The notes under the pieces: model-generated
The model's database searches: none
Seen by the model: only the letters and a program-made list of their open reading frames with translations
Told to the model about the DNA's origin: nothing
Shown here: positions 1 to 8,379 of the stretch, piece by piece
Layout: the number at the start of each line of letters is the position of its first letter
Numbering within the stretch: position 1 is the first letter of the stretch
Source of the DNA: Pseudomonas fluorescens
GTDB taxonomy: Bacteria; Pseudomonadota; Gammaproteobacteria; Pseudomonadales; Pseudomonadaceae
Assembly (NCBI RefSeq): GCF_001307155.1
Contig: NZ_CP012830.1
Location: 5,082,501-5,146,500 of the forward strand
Reading direction: 5' to 3'
Length of the DNA: 64,000 nt
Translations under genes and position numbers: made by a program

Positions 1-607
1 CCATGTTCCACTGCACCCAGGCGTGTGCCTTGGGGCTGGCAGTGGGCGAAAGCATGTAGGCGCTGCGTTGTTCGGCCATGCGTTGAATGCCCAGTTGTTC
101 CAGGGCTTGCAGGCGTTTGCTGCGCACTTCCTGGCGCTGCAAGGCGCGCGATGGATGACCGTAGCCCCGGGCCGGACTGATCAACACCAGCCGGCTGATC
201 CGCTGTTGGTGCACGCCGCTGGCGAACGCTGTGGCAGTAATCGCCCCGAGCGAGTGACCGACCAGCACACAGCGCTGGATGCCTAGCGCATCGAGCATCT
301 GCAGCAGTCGTTCGGCGTAGTCCGAAGCGTCGGGGGCCAACGATCTCAGCGGCGTGGAGTCACCGTAGCCGGGAGCGTCCCAGGCAATCACATGTGCGCT
401 CTGGCCAAGCGCTTGCGCCACCTCTAACCACGACGCCGAGCCCGAGCCGATCCCGTGCAACAACACAATCGCCGGCCCGGTTCCACATTCGCGAAAGGCC
501 TGGCGACCGCCAGCGATCCCCAGCGTACGCAAAGGAAAGTGCAGGGCCAGCTGCGCCTGGAGGTCAGCCGTGAGCGGCGGGACGAGATTATCGATGGCGT
601 ACGACAT
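1..607 (-). CDS. alpha/beta hydrolase, 3' end cut by window edge
   Basis: About 202 residues are visible, starting at the ATG at 607 and running off the left edge, so the C-terminal part with the catalytic His is not seen. An oxyanion-loop HGIG lies at residues 51-54 and the nucleophile elbow GHSLGA puts the serine at about 119, with WDAPGYGDS in between, as in esterase and ring-fission hydrolases of the alpha/beta fold. It starts 4 bases after the cupin gene stops and is the last visible gene of the ABC-SDR-cupin operon. The natural substrate is unknown. By family and context it probably hydrolyses an intermediate of the compound brought in by the transporter; that is inference. Confidence 0.88.
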   Translation of the reverse strand, partial: MSYAIDNLVPPLTADLQAQLALHFPLRTLGIAGGRQAFRECGTGPAIVLLHGIGSGSASWLEVAQALGQSAHVIAWDAPGYGDSTPLRSLAPDASDYAERLLQMLDALGIQRCVLVGHSLGAITATAFASGVHQQRISRLVLISPARGYGHPSRALQRQEVRSKRLQALEQLGIQRMAEQRSAYMLSPTASPKAHAWVQWNM

Positions 608-611
608 GGGC

Positions 612-1175
612 TTATCCGCGCTTGATCGAGGCCAGAGGGTGTTCTGGCGGGTAGGTCGGGGTCAGCGGTTTTTTCGCACCGAGCATCACGCACATCAGCG
701 CATCTTCATCGCCGATGTTGATCTCTTCGCGGTACACGCCCGGTGGCACGGAAATGACGTCACGGTCGGTCAGGATCGTTTCGAAGCGCTCACCGTCCTT
801 TTCGATCACCACTTTGAGTTTGCCGCGCAGCACGAAGAACACTTCTTCAACGTCGGTGTGCAGGTGCGGCGGGCCTTCGTGACCGGCCGGAATCACCATG
901 GTGGAGAACGTGAAGTTCTCCGAGGGAATGGTGTTCATGTCGGTGCTGATACCGGTGCCGCCGGTACCGATGTAACGCATTTGTGCGCGGCGGAATTTCG
1001 GGTCGTAGTCGGCCTGGAATTTCAGCGCGTTCCAATCGTACTGACGCGTTTCGTAGCGGGCGATACGGGTGTTCATCCAGCTTTCGAGGTCACTGCCGGC
1101 CGGCTGTTCCCAGCTTTTCGGGGCGTCTTGCTGCTCAGATGAATGTGCAGATGAGTGTGCAGATAGATTAGTCAT
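612..1175 (-). CDS. cupin-domain protein
   Basis: This is a 187-residue single-cupin protein. The metal-binding cupin motif is seen at about residues 101-118, with His104, His106 and Glu110/111 followed by FFVLRG; a second conserved block ends near MLGAKKP. The first 30 residues are Ser/Ala/Gln-rich and probably disordered. It lies 13 bases downstream of the SDR gene and 4 bases upstream of the hydrolase gene, so the three are almost surely co-transcribed. Cupins of this layout are often small dioxygenases or isomerases acting on aromatic or keto-acid intermediates, but nothing here fixes the reaction. The ATG at 1175 follows a good AG-rich ribosome-binding site. Confidence 0.85.
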   Translation of the reverse strand: MTNLSAHSSAHSSEQQDAPKSWEQPAGSDLESWMNTRIARYETRQYDWNALKFQADYDPKFRRAQMRYIGTGGTGISTDMNTIPSENFTFSTMVIPAGHEGPPHLHTDVEEVFFVLRGKLKVVIEKDGERFETILTDRDVISVPPGVYREEINIGDEDALMCVMLGAKKPLTPTYPPEHPLASIKRG

Positions 1176-1188
1176 GGCAGTCTCCTGA

Positions 1189-1956
1189 TCAAGGCATTAC
1201 GAACCCGCCGTTGACCGGCAGGGTTTGTCCAGTGATGAAACGGGCGAGGTCGGACAGCGCGAAGAGCACGGCGCCGCTGACGTCCTCGGGGAGTTGCGGG
1301 CGTTGAATGGCCCGCTGCTCGTTGTACAAACGGTGACGTGCTTCAGGCACGTAGGCGGTGGCTTCGACCAGCACCAGGCCAGGCGCGATGGCGTTGACGG
1401 TGATGTTGTCGGTACCCAGTTCGCGGGCCAGGCTGCGGGTCATGGCGATGATTGCGCCCTTGCTTGCGACATACGCCAGCAGGTTCGGCGCGCCCCACAG
1501 CGGCGTGTCGGATGCCAGGTTGACGATGGCGCCATGACCGCTGGCGCGCAGGGCCGGCAGGCACGCCTTGGTCATCAGCCAAGTGCCGCGGACATTGACG
1601 TGCATGACCTGATCCCAGGTATCGAGGCTCAGCTCTTCGCACGTCTTGCCACCGGAATTGGTGATCGAGGCGTTGTTCACCAGACCGTCGAGGCCACCCA
1701 GCAGCCGGGTGGTTTCAGCCACGCAGGTGTCGATCGAGTCGGGTTGCGCCAGATCGACGGCCACGCCATGAACGGTCAGGCCTTCGGCGACCAGTTCGGC
1801 GGCCGATTGCTGAACACGCTCGGCGAGAATGTCGGCGATCACCACGTGGGCGCCGGCCCGGCCGATGGCCTGGGCAAAGGCATAACCCAATCCGCGGGCG
1901 CCACCGGTGACCAGCACCCGACGGCCTTCGAGCAAACGATTGAGGGTCGTCATCAT
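1189..1956 (-). CDS. SDR-family NAD(P)-dependent oxidoreductase
   Basis: A 255-residue classical short-chain dehydrogenase. The cofactor loop TGGARGLG is at residues 17-24, NNAS at 94-97, and the catalytic Ser149, Tyr162 and Lys166 (YVASK) are all present; the C-terminus has the usual TGQTLPVNGG. An Asp (IAD, residues 40-42) after beta-strand 2 suggests preference for NAD over NADP. It starts with ATGATG overlapping the permease stop by 4 bases, which implies translational coupling. It is likely the dehydrogenase step of the pathway served by the upstream ABC importer; the substrate is not known. Confidence 0.9.
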   Translation of the reverse strand: MMTTLNRLLEGRRVLVTGGARGLGYAFAQAIGRAGAHVVIADILAERVQQSAAELVAEGLTVHGVAVDLAQPDSIDTCVAETTRLLGGLDGLVNNASITNSGGKTCEELSLDTWDQVMHVNVRGTWLMTKACLPALRASGHGAIVNLASDTPLWGAPNLLAYVASKGAIIAMTRSLARELGTDNITVNAIAPGLVLVEATAYVPEARHRLYNEQRAIQRPQLPEDVSGAVLFALSDLARFITGQTLPVNGGFVMP

Positions 1957-2729
1957 TGGGTACTCAGCATGGCTTTGGGCATGTAGTGCAGGACGCGTTT
2001 CTCGGTCCAGACCACCGCGCCATAAGCGAGTACACCGATCAGCGTGAGCATGACGATGGCCACGAACACACCCGCGGTATTGCCCTGGCCTTCGGCATCG
2101 ACCAGCAGGAAGCCCAGGCCCTGGTTGCCACCGACCAGTTCACCGACGGTGACGCCGATCACGGCCAGGGTCGACGCTATGCGCAGGCCGGAGAACAGTG
2201 CGGCCATGGCCGAAGGGAATTCCACCAGGCGAAAGATCTGCCAGCGGCTGGCGTTCATCGTCCGGACGAGGTTGATCATGTCCGGGTCAACGGTGCGGAT
2301 CGCCGACAGTACGTTGATCATCACCGGGAAGAACACGATCAGGATGGCGATCAGGATCTTCGGATAGATGGTGTAGCCCAGCCACATGACAAATAGCGGA
2401 GCGAAGGCGACTTTCGGGGCGATTTGCAGCGCCAGAATGTAGGGCGACAGCATGGCTTCGGCGGCGGGCGAGAGTCCCAGCGAGACACCGATGGCCACGC
2501 CGAGCAGGGCTCCCAGACCGAAGCCGACAATGATTTCGAACGCGGTAATCAGAGTGTGTTGCAGCAGACCTCCGGTTTGCCACATCACCAGGCTTTCCTG
2601 GGCCACACGGCTCAGTTGCGGCATGACGAATTCGGGCATGCCGAGCAGTCCCGGGCCCCACTGCCAGAGCACCAGGAACAGGATCAGCAGTGCAACGCTG
2701 CCCAGCACGGAGTTATTAAGGTTTTTCAT
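1953..2729 (-). CDS. ABC transporter permease (SsuC/TauC type)
   Basis: A 258-residue inner-membrane protein with about six hydrophobic segments. The EAA-like cytoplasmic loop (MNASRWQIFRLVEFP, about residues 158-172) that docks on the ATPase is clear, and the VGELVGGNQGLGFLL region is typical of the nitrate/sulfonate/taurine/pyrimidine importer family. It sits between the binding-protein gene (28 bases upstream) and the SDR gene (4-base overlap). It would form the channel of the importer with the ATPase encoded at 3799-4650. Confidence 0.92.
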   Translation of the reverse strand: MKNLNNSVLGSVALLILFLVLWQWGPGLLGMPEFVMPQLSRVAQESLVMWQTGGLLQHTLITAFEIIVGFGLGALLGVAIGVSLGLSPAAEAMLSPYILALQIAPKVAFAPLFVMWLGYTIYPKILIAILIVFFPVMINVLSAIRTVDPDMINLVRTMNASRWQIFRLVEFPSAMAALFSGLRIASTLAVIGVTVGELVGGNQGLGFLLVDAEGQGNTAGVFVAIVMLTLIGVLAYGAVVWTEKRVLHYMPKAMLSTQ

Positions 2730-2757
2730 CGTGTCGGTACCTTGTTGTCACTCGCCG

Positions 2758-3759
2758 TTATTGCGCGGCTGTTTGGGTGTCGATGAATTGATTGGTGTAC
2801 AGCTCGTCGAGTTTTGGCTCATGGCTGACGATGCCTTCGCTGACATAGAACTGACGGACCGCTTCGAGTCGTGCCGGATCGATTCGGCCCAGAACGGCCT
2901 GATTGGCATAGACATGCTCGACGTAGAGCCTGAAGATTTTCTCCAGCGACGCTTCCTTGCCGGCATAGGCGGGGACAGCCTTGGCGAAGGTGACCGCGGC
3001 GGCTTTGGGGTCCTGAATGATGTCGCGCATGCCTTGCAGGGTGGCCTGGACCACGCCGCGAACAATCTCGGGGTGATGCTCGATGGCATCGTCGGAAGCG
3101 AGGATCGCCTGGGCCATGCTCTCGAAAATCTGCGATTGAGGGATCAGCTTGATCTTCGCGCCGGCTTCTTCGGCATTGACCACCCAGTCCGGCACGCCGG
3201 CCATTGCCTGGGCTTTGTCGGCCGAGAACAACTGCCAGACGCCCGAAGGCCCGGCTGCCTGAATGTTCACATCGTTTTTGCTCAGGCCGGCTCGGCGTAG
3301 AGAGGCGAGCAAGGCGTAGTAGGTGGTGTCCGAGTAGGACATCACGGTCATCGTCTTGCCTTTGAGGTCGGTGATCGAGTTGATGTTTTCGGCAGCATTG
3401 GTGGCAATCATCGTCACGCCGCCGGCGCCCAGCACCGCGACGGCGCGCACTGGAATACCGTTGGCCCGCACCACAATCGGGGTATCGCCCAGAGCACCGC
3501 CGAGCATGGCGTTACCGGCACCGATCTGTTTCGCCACATCCACACCGCCCTTGGCAGCGATGAAGGTCATGTTCAGGTTCTGGGCGGCGTAGTAACCCTT
3601 CTGCTGCGCAATGATCCACGGGGCGAACGCCGGCAGGTTCGGCGGCGCCGGCAACAAGTAAGTCACGTCGGTCGACTGCGCCTGGGCGGCGAAAGCCATG
3701 CCCAGGCCGAGCGCGATACCGGTGACCTGGCTGAAGCGTTGAAACAGAGACTTGAACAT
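2758..3759 (-). CDS. ABC transporter substrate-binding protein (NMT1/SsuA-like)
   Basis: A 333-residue periplasmic binding protein. The start at 3759 is chosen over an upstream ATG at 3789 because CAGGAG lies 6 bases before it and the protein then begins directly with a signal peptide (MFKSLFQRF then a hydrophobic stretch ending AAQAQ). The mature part begins DVTYLLPAPPNLPAFAPW and has the GYY, GGVDVAKQIGAGNA and DLKGKT blocks of the NMT1/SsuA/TauA family. These proteins bind small organic ions such as sulfonates, pyrimidines or aromatic acids; the ligand here cannot be read from sequence. It lies between the ATPase and permease genes of the same operon. Confidence 0.9.
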   Translation of the reverse strand: MFKSLFQRFSQVTGIALGLGMAFAAQAQSTDVTYLLPAPPNLPAFAPWIIAQQKGYYAAQNLNMTFIAAKGGVDVAKQIGAGNAMLGGALGDTPIVVRANGIPVRAVAVLGAGGVTMIATNAAENINSITDLKGKTMTVMSYSDTTYYALLASLRRAGLSKNDVNIQAAGPSGVWQLFSADKAQAMAGVPDWVVNAEEAGAKIKLIPQSQIFESMAQAILASDDAIEHHPEIVRGVVQATLQGMRDIIQDPKAAAVTFAKAVPAYAGKEASLEKIFRLYVEHVYANQAVLGRIDPARLEAVRQFYVSEGIVSHEPKLDELYTNQFIDTQTAAQ

Positions 3760-3798
3760 GCGTACTCCTGATTCGGTTGATGGCCACAACGGCGTTGA

Positions 3799-4650
3799 TC
3801 AATGCAGTTCGGTGTCTTCGCCGACTTGCAGCAACTCCATCAGGCGACCGACCAGCGGGCCGATTTCCGGCAGCTTGCGGCGCTCCAACGGGTTGTCACG
3901 AAACGGCAAATCGACAGTGATCTCTTCGATGATGGTGCCCGGGCGGGCACTCATGACCAGCAGCCGGTCGGACATGGCAATGGCTTCGATCAGGTCATGG
4001 GTAATGAACAGAGCGGTTTTCTTTTCATCGAACAGCATCCGCGCCATGTCCTGCTGCAGGATCATCTTGGTCTGCGCATCGAGGGCCGAGAACGGTTCGT
4101 CGAGGAACAGCACTTGCGGGTCGATGGCCAGGGTGCGAGCCAGGGCAGCGCGTTGACGCATGCCACCCGACAGCTGGAACGGGTAGTGGTCGGCAAAGCC
4201 TTGCAGGTGGCAACGATCGAGCAGATCTTTGGCTACGGCCTGACGCTTGGCCGCCGGCACACCTTGAATTTCCAGACCCAGTTCGACATTGCGACGAATG
4301 CTGCGCCACGGCATCAGCAGGTCTTTTTGCAGCATGAACGCGACCTGACGGACCGGGCCGGTGACCGCTTCACCAGCGACGAAGACCTCGCCTTCGGTCG
4401 GCCGATACAGCCCGGAGCCCATATTGAGAATGGTGCTCTTGCCGCAACCGGAAGGGCCGATGATCGACACCACTTCACCGCGGCGAATCTTGAAGTTGAC
4501 CTCGCGAATGGCAAATGGCGCTTCGGACTTTCCTTTGGCCGGGAAACATTTGCCGACATTGCGAAATTCAATTTCGGTGGGCTCCTGATCTTCCTTGGGA
4601 GCGGGCTTATTCCATTGAGGGGCGATGGCGTACATCTCGTTCACAGCCAT
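3799..4650 (-). CDS. ABC transporter ATP-binding protein (TauB/SsuB type)
   Basis: A 283-residue ATPase, first gene of the operon. The Walker A GPSGCGKST is at residues 65-73, the signature LSGGMRQR, Walker B LFLDEPFSALD and the switch His in FITHDLIEA are all intact. The start at 4650 gives the usual length for this family; an in-frame ATG at 4722 would add 24 residues with no family likeness. The ribosome-binding site is weak. An AT-rich leader with repeated motifs lies just upstream (4730-4930) and the LacI-type gene beyond it is a good regulator candidate. Confidence 0.92.
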   Translation of the reverse strand: MAVNEMYAIAPQWNKPAPKEDQEPTEIEFRNVGKCFPAKGKSEAPFAIREVNFKIRRGEVVSIIGPSGCGKSTILNMGSGLYRPTEGEVFVAGEAVTGPVRQVAFMLQKDLLMPWRSIRRNVELGLEIQGVPAAKRQAVAKDLLDRCHLQGFADHYPFQLSGGMRQRAALARTLAIDPQVLFLDEPFSALDAQTKMILQQDMARMLFDEKKTALFITHDLIEAIAMSDRLLVMSARPGTIIEEITVDLPFRDNPLERRKLPEIGPLVGRLMELLQVGEDTELH

Positions 4651-4985
4651 TGGAAAGGGTCTCTGGTCTGTTTTATAGGTGATACGTTGTTTAGTGCATG
4701 AACAATGCCAGAGACTTGCCAAGTTGGTTTTTTGTTTAAAACCCCTTTCTTATTAATGAGTTACTGAAAATTCAGTATTTATTGGATGTTTCATATATAA
4801 AACGTGGTTTCTTATATGGCACGAAATTGCACGTTGAATGTGTAGGGCAGGGGGAATTACGAGAAGGGGGCGCTTTTATAGGTAACGCCGGATGCGAGGA
4901 AATGACGGATTTGTTTTAAATATGAAACGAACTGCTGAATGTGCGTTGTGCAGTTGAGAGTTTCGTTCCTGTTATCGCTTGCTCT
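4651..4985. promoter_or_regulatory. AT-rich control region with repeated operator-like motifs
   Basis: This 335-base gap lies between the ABC operon (leftward) and the end of the LacI-type gene. It is much richer in A+T than its surroundings. It holds a perfect inverted repeat TACTGAA-AA-TTCAGTA at 4762-4777. It also has three related elements: GTTTCATATATAAAAC at 4788-4803, GTTTCTTATAT at 4807-4817, and GTTTTAAATATGAAAC at 4913-4928, which is the first element inverted with one change. The layout suggests the operon promoter plus operators for a regulator. Promoter position and the bound protein are inferred. Confidence 0.55.
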
Positions 4986-6044
4986 CTAAACGCTTTCAGA
5001 CACGTCAATCTGAAGTGCAAGCATGAGCTTCGTGGCGATGGCTGACGATGGGTCTATCGCTGCATCCACCATCACGTTCACGGCAGTCTGCGCCAGTGCC
5101 ACGACGGGATGCGACAGTACGGCTTGAACAATGCCGTCACGCAGGGCCGCTTGGGTGATGGGTGTCAGGTCGTGGCATACAACTGTGGGAAGCGCGACGT
5201 TCTGGGCTTTCAGCTCGCGCAGGGCGTTGATGACGCCCTCGATACCGCCGCCGGCCACGTACAAGCCGACAAGGTCGGGCTGACTGCTCAGGAGGTCGAG
5301 CGTGCCGGCATAGGCGAACTCTTCGTCCTCCAGGGTGAGGCGTGTTGCCAATAGCTCCCAGTCTTGGGATTGCTCCGCAAGAAAGGAGCGCACGCTCATT
5401 TCGCACAGTTCCTGGCACTGAAAACGCTGCGTTCCTACCATCACCGCCACAGGCCCCGCGTGGGGCGCCAGGTTCTTGATGAACCAACCAGCCGTGCGCC
5501 CCATTGACCGGTTGTCGACACCGACATAGCTGGCACCGGCCGACGCACTCAGCTCGGAAACCAGGGCAACAACGGGGATGCCGGCGGCACGCAACTGCGC
5601 CATCGCTTCGCGCACGGCGGGATGATCTGCCGCCACCACACCCAGAGCGTCAACCTCTCCTTGCAGCTTGAGGATGCGTTGTGCAGTGGCAGCCGGGGCG
5701 AGGTCATCGATGTAATGGATCATCACCCGAACCTGGGCGCGGACGCTGGATGCCGCTGCCTCGGCCAAGGCCTTGGCCAGCCCTTGATAAAACGCCACAC
5801 CACGCTTTTGCAGCAGAAACCCCAGGCGTACGGTCGGTCGCTGCTGAAGCAGGCGTTGCTCGATCACATTGCGACCGTAGAAGCCCAGCCGGGCAGCGGC
5901 TTCGGCAATGCGCCGCGCAGTATCGGCGCGAACGTTGGCACGCAGATTCATCACCCGATCCACGGTGGATAGGCTAACGCCGGCGGCCTCGGCGACATCT
6001 TCCATGGTTGAACGACGGCCGGCCGGGTGATGGATCTCTGACAT
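4986..6044 (-). CDS. LacI-family transcriptional regulator
   Basis: A 352-residue repressor-type protein. The N-terminal helix-turn-helix reads MEDVAEAAGVSLSTVDRVMN (residues 14-33), followed by the hinge and a periplasmic-binding-like sensor domain (residues about 70-350), so it should respond to a sugar or related small molecule. It is divergent from the isomerase/dehydrogenase pair starting at 6183 with about 138 bases between, and its 3' end points at the ABC operon. It may control either or both; divergence favours the sugar genes. The HTH has Asp in place of the more common Ser in TV(S/D)RVM, a variant seen in the MocR/RbsR-like subgroup. Confidence 0.9.
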   Translation of the reverse strand: MSEIHHPAGRRSTMEDVAEAAGVSLSTVDRVMNLRANVRADTARRIAEAAARLGFYGRNVIEQRLLQQRPTVRLGFLLQKRGVAFYQGLAKALAEAAASSVRAQVRVMIHYIDDLAPAATAQRILKLQGEVDALGVVAADHPAVREAMAQLRAAGIPVVALVSELSASAGASYVGVDNRSMGRTAGWFIKNLAPHAGPVAVMVGTQRFQCQELCEMSVRSFLAEQSQDWELLATRLTLEDEEFAYAGTLDLLSSQPDLVGLYVAGGGIEGVINALRELKAQNVALPTVVCHDLTPITQAALRDGIVQAVLSHPVVALAQTAVNVMVDAAIDPSSAIATKLMLALQIDVSESV

Positions 6045-6182
6045 GAAATGAAAGGCTCTTTAATGTTTTTGACGGGTTCTGACAGGTATGGCTGCAGGAC
6101 TATAGCAGTCGTGCACCCTGGCAACTTAGGATTTCTCCGAGCGAAACAGCACCACTCATAACAACAATCATCGGAACCTGAC

Positions 6183-7106
6183 ATGACCCTCCATATCTCC
6201 ACTGCACCCTGTTGCTGGGGCGTAGACGACGTCAACAATCCTCATCTGCCAGCGTGGCAACAGGTGCTCAGCGAAGCCGCGCAAGCCGGGTATCGCGGCA
6301 TCGAACTGGGGCCGTATGGCTACCTGCCGCTAGACGCTGCGGCAGTCGGCACGGTGCTCGCCGAGCAGGGCCTGCATGTGGTGGCCGGCACTGTATTCGA
6401 CAATCTGGTCGATCCGGCCAATCTGCCGAACGTGCTGACACAAACCCGAAATATTTGTGCCTTGCTCAAGCAACTGCCAGCAGTGCCGCAGGAACCGGGG
6501 CAGCGCTTCGCCATGCCTTGCCTGGTGGTTATCGACTGGGGGCATGAGGAACGTGACTACGCGGCCGGACACTCCGAACGAGCACCGCGTCTGGCACCTG
6601 ACGCCTGGCGGGGCATGATGAACCACATCCGGGCCATTGCTGATCTGGCCTGGCTGGAGTTCGGCGTTCGTACGGTGATTCACCCGCATGCCGGCGGCTA
6701 CATCGAGTTCGCCGACGAGCTGGCGCAATTGGTTGCCGACATTCCCTACGAAGTGGCCGGTCTATGCCTGGACACCGGCCATCTCTACTACGCCGGCATG
6801 GACCCGGTTCAGACCCTGCGCCAGTACGCGGATCGTCTGGATTACCTGCATTTCAAAGACATTGATCAGGCGGTGTTCGATCAGGTATTGGGTGAGCACA
6901 TCAGCTTTTTCGGGGCCTGCGCCAGGGGCGTGATGTGCCCGATCGGCCAGGGTGTCATCGACTATCGCGCCTTGCGCGAGCTGATCACCGAGCTCGGTTA
7001 CCAGGGCTACATCACGGTCGAGCAAGAACGCGATCCACGTAACGCCCGTGGCAGTCTGCGCGACGTTGCTGCCAGCCGCGCCTACCTCTCTCAGGCAGGT
7101 TTCTGA
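6183..7106 (+). CDS. sugar phosphate isomerase/epimerase (IolE-like TIM barrel)
   Basis: A 307-residue protein of the xylose-isomerase-like TIM-barrel family. The first strand ends in CCWGVDD, GYRGIELGPYGYLP follows, and the metal-site residues appear in HPHAGGYIEF, CLDTGHLYYAG, DYLHFKDID and the terminal TVEQERDP. These blocks match inosose dehydratase and 2-keto-myo-inositol isomerase-like enzymes, though the exact reaction is not decided. The next gene starts 25 bases later and encodes a Gfo/Idh/MocA dehydrogenase, the usual partner in inositol or uncommon-sugar degradation. No strong ribosome-binding site precedes the ATG. Confidence 0.88.
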   Translation: MTLHISTAPCCWGVDDVNNPHLPAWQQVLSEAAQAGYRGIELGPYGYLPLDAAAVGTVLAEQGLHVVAGTVFDNLVDPANLPNVLTQTRNICALLKQLPAVPQEPGQRFAMPCLVVIDWGHEERDYAAGHSERAPRLAPDAWRGMMNHIRAIADLAWLEFGVRTVIHPHAGGYIEFADELAQLVADIPYEVAGLCLDTGHLYYAGMDPVQTLRQYADRLDYLHFKDIDQAVFDQVLGEHISFFGACARGVMCPIGQGVIDYRALRELITELGYQGYITVEQERDPRNARGSLRDVAASRAYLSQAGF

Positions 7107-7131
7107 TTTCTCTCACGCAAAGGACTTATCG

Positions 7132-8301
7132 ATGATCAATGGCAGCAAGCGTATTCCCGAACCTCTTCGTTGGGCCATGGTTGGCGGTGGACGCGACAGT
7201 CAGATTGGCTACATCCACCGCAGCGCGGCATTGCGTGACCAGTCGTTTGTGCTGGTCGCCGGCGCCTTCGACCTGAATCCGGAGCGCGGTCGGGCCTTCG
7301 GCGTGGAACTGGGAGTCGACCCCGAACGCTGCTATGCCGACTATCGCAGCCTGTTTGAAGGTGAGGCAGGGCGGCCGGATGGCATTCAGGCGGTTTCGGT
7401 GGCGACGCCCAATGGCACCCATTTCGCAATCACCAAGGCCGCCCTGGAAGCAGGGTTGCACGTGGTCTGCGAAAAGCCGCTGTGCTTCACCCTCGAGGAG
7501 GCGCAGACGCTGCGGGAAATTGCCGTGTCGAACAACAGGGTAGTGGGGGTGACCTACGGCTACGCCGGACATCAACTGATCGAACAGGCCCGGCACATGA
7601 TTGCCCAGGGCGAACTGGGCGAGATTCGCATGGTGCACATGCAGTTTGCCCATGGTTTCCATTGCGAGCCGGTGGAGGCGCAAAGCGAGGCGACCCAATG
7701 GCGAGTCGATCCGCGCTTCGCCGGCCCCAGCTATGTGCTGGGAGATGTCGGCACCCATCCGCTGTACCTGTCGGAAGTCATGCTGCCCGAACTCAAGATC
7801 AAAAGGCTGCTGTGTACACGTCAGAGCTTTGTCAAAAGCCGTGCACCGCTTGAGGACAATGCCTACACGCTGATGGAATACGAAGGCGGGGCAATGGGCT
7901 GTGTGTGGTCAAGCGCCGTGAACGCCGGCTCCATGCACGGCCAGAAAATTCGCGTGATCGGCTCTAAAGCCAGCCTCGAGTGGTGGGACGAGCGGCCAAA
8001 CCAGCTGTCATTCGAAGTCCAGGGCAAACCCGCGCAAGTGCTGGAGCGCGGCATGGGGTATTTGCATCCCGATGCAGTGCTCGATGACCGAATCGGTGCG
8101 GGGCACCCGGAAGGGCTCTTCGACGCGTGGTCCAACCTTTACTACCGTTTCGCCGTGGCTATGGACGCCGCCAACCGCGGCAATCATGAGCGCTTGGCGA
8201 CGTTGCGCTATCCGGATATCCATGCCGGAGTCGAAGGCGTTCGCTGGGTCGAGCGCTGTGTCCAGTCTGCGGACAAAGGCGGGGTCTGGGTCGATTACTG
8301 A
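7132..8301 (+). CDS. Gfo/Idh/MocA-family oxidoreductase
   Basis: A 389-residue NAD(P)-dependent sugar or inositol dehydrogenase. The start at 7132 follows AAAGGA with suitable spacing; an earlier in-frame ATG at 7048 lies inside the isomerase gene. The Rossmann start is RWAMVGGGRDSQIG (about residues 10-23), then SVATPNGTH and the family hallmark CEKPL, where the Lys is catalytic; GDVGTHPL carries the conserved Asp/His pair. It follows the isomerase gene at a 25-base distance and is likely in the same transcript. The specific polyol is unknown. Confidence 0.92.
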   Translation: MINGSKRIPEPLRWAMVGGGRDSQIGYIHRSAALRDQSFVLVAGAFDLNPERGRAFGVELGVDPERCYADYRSLFEGEAGRPDGIQAVSVATPNGTHFAITKAALEAGLHVVCEKPLCFTLEEAQTLREIAVSNNRVVGVTYGYAGHQLIEQARHMIAQGELGEIRMVHMQFAHGFHCEPVEAQSEATQWRVDPRFAGPSYVLGDVGTHPLYLSEVMLPELKIKRLLCTRQSFVKSRAPLEDNAYTLMEYEGGAMGCVWSSAVNAGSMHGQKIRVIGSKASLEWWDERPNQLSFEVQGKPAQVLERGMGYLHPDAVLDDRIGAGHPEGLFDAWSNLYYRFAVAMDAANRGNHERLATLRYPDIHAGVEGVRWVERCVQSADKGGVWVDY

Positions 8302-8379
8302 GACGAGTTCAGCGGTGTGTCACCCTCCATAAAAACAAAGGGATTAACTCGCCGCCAGCTAAAAGACTACTGAACGAAA

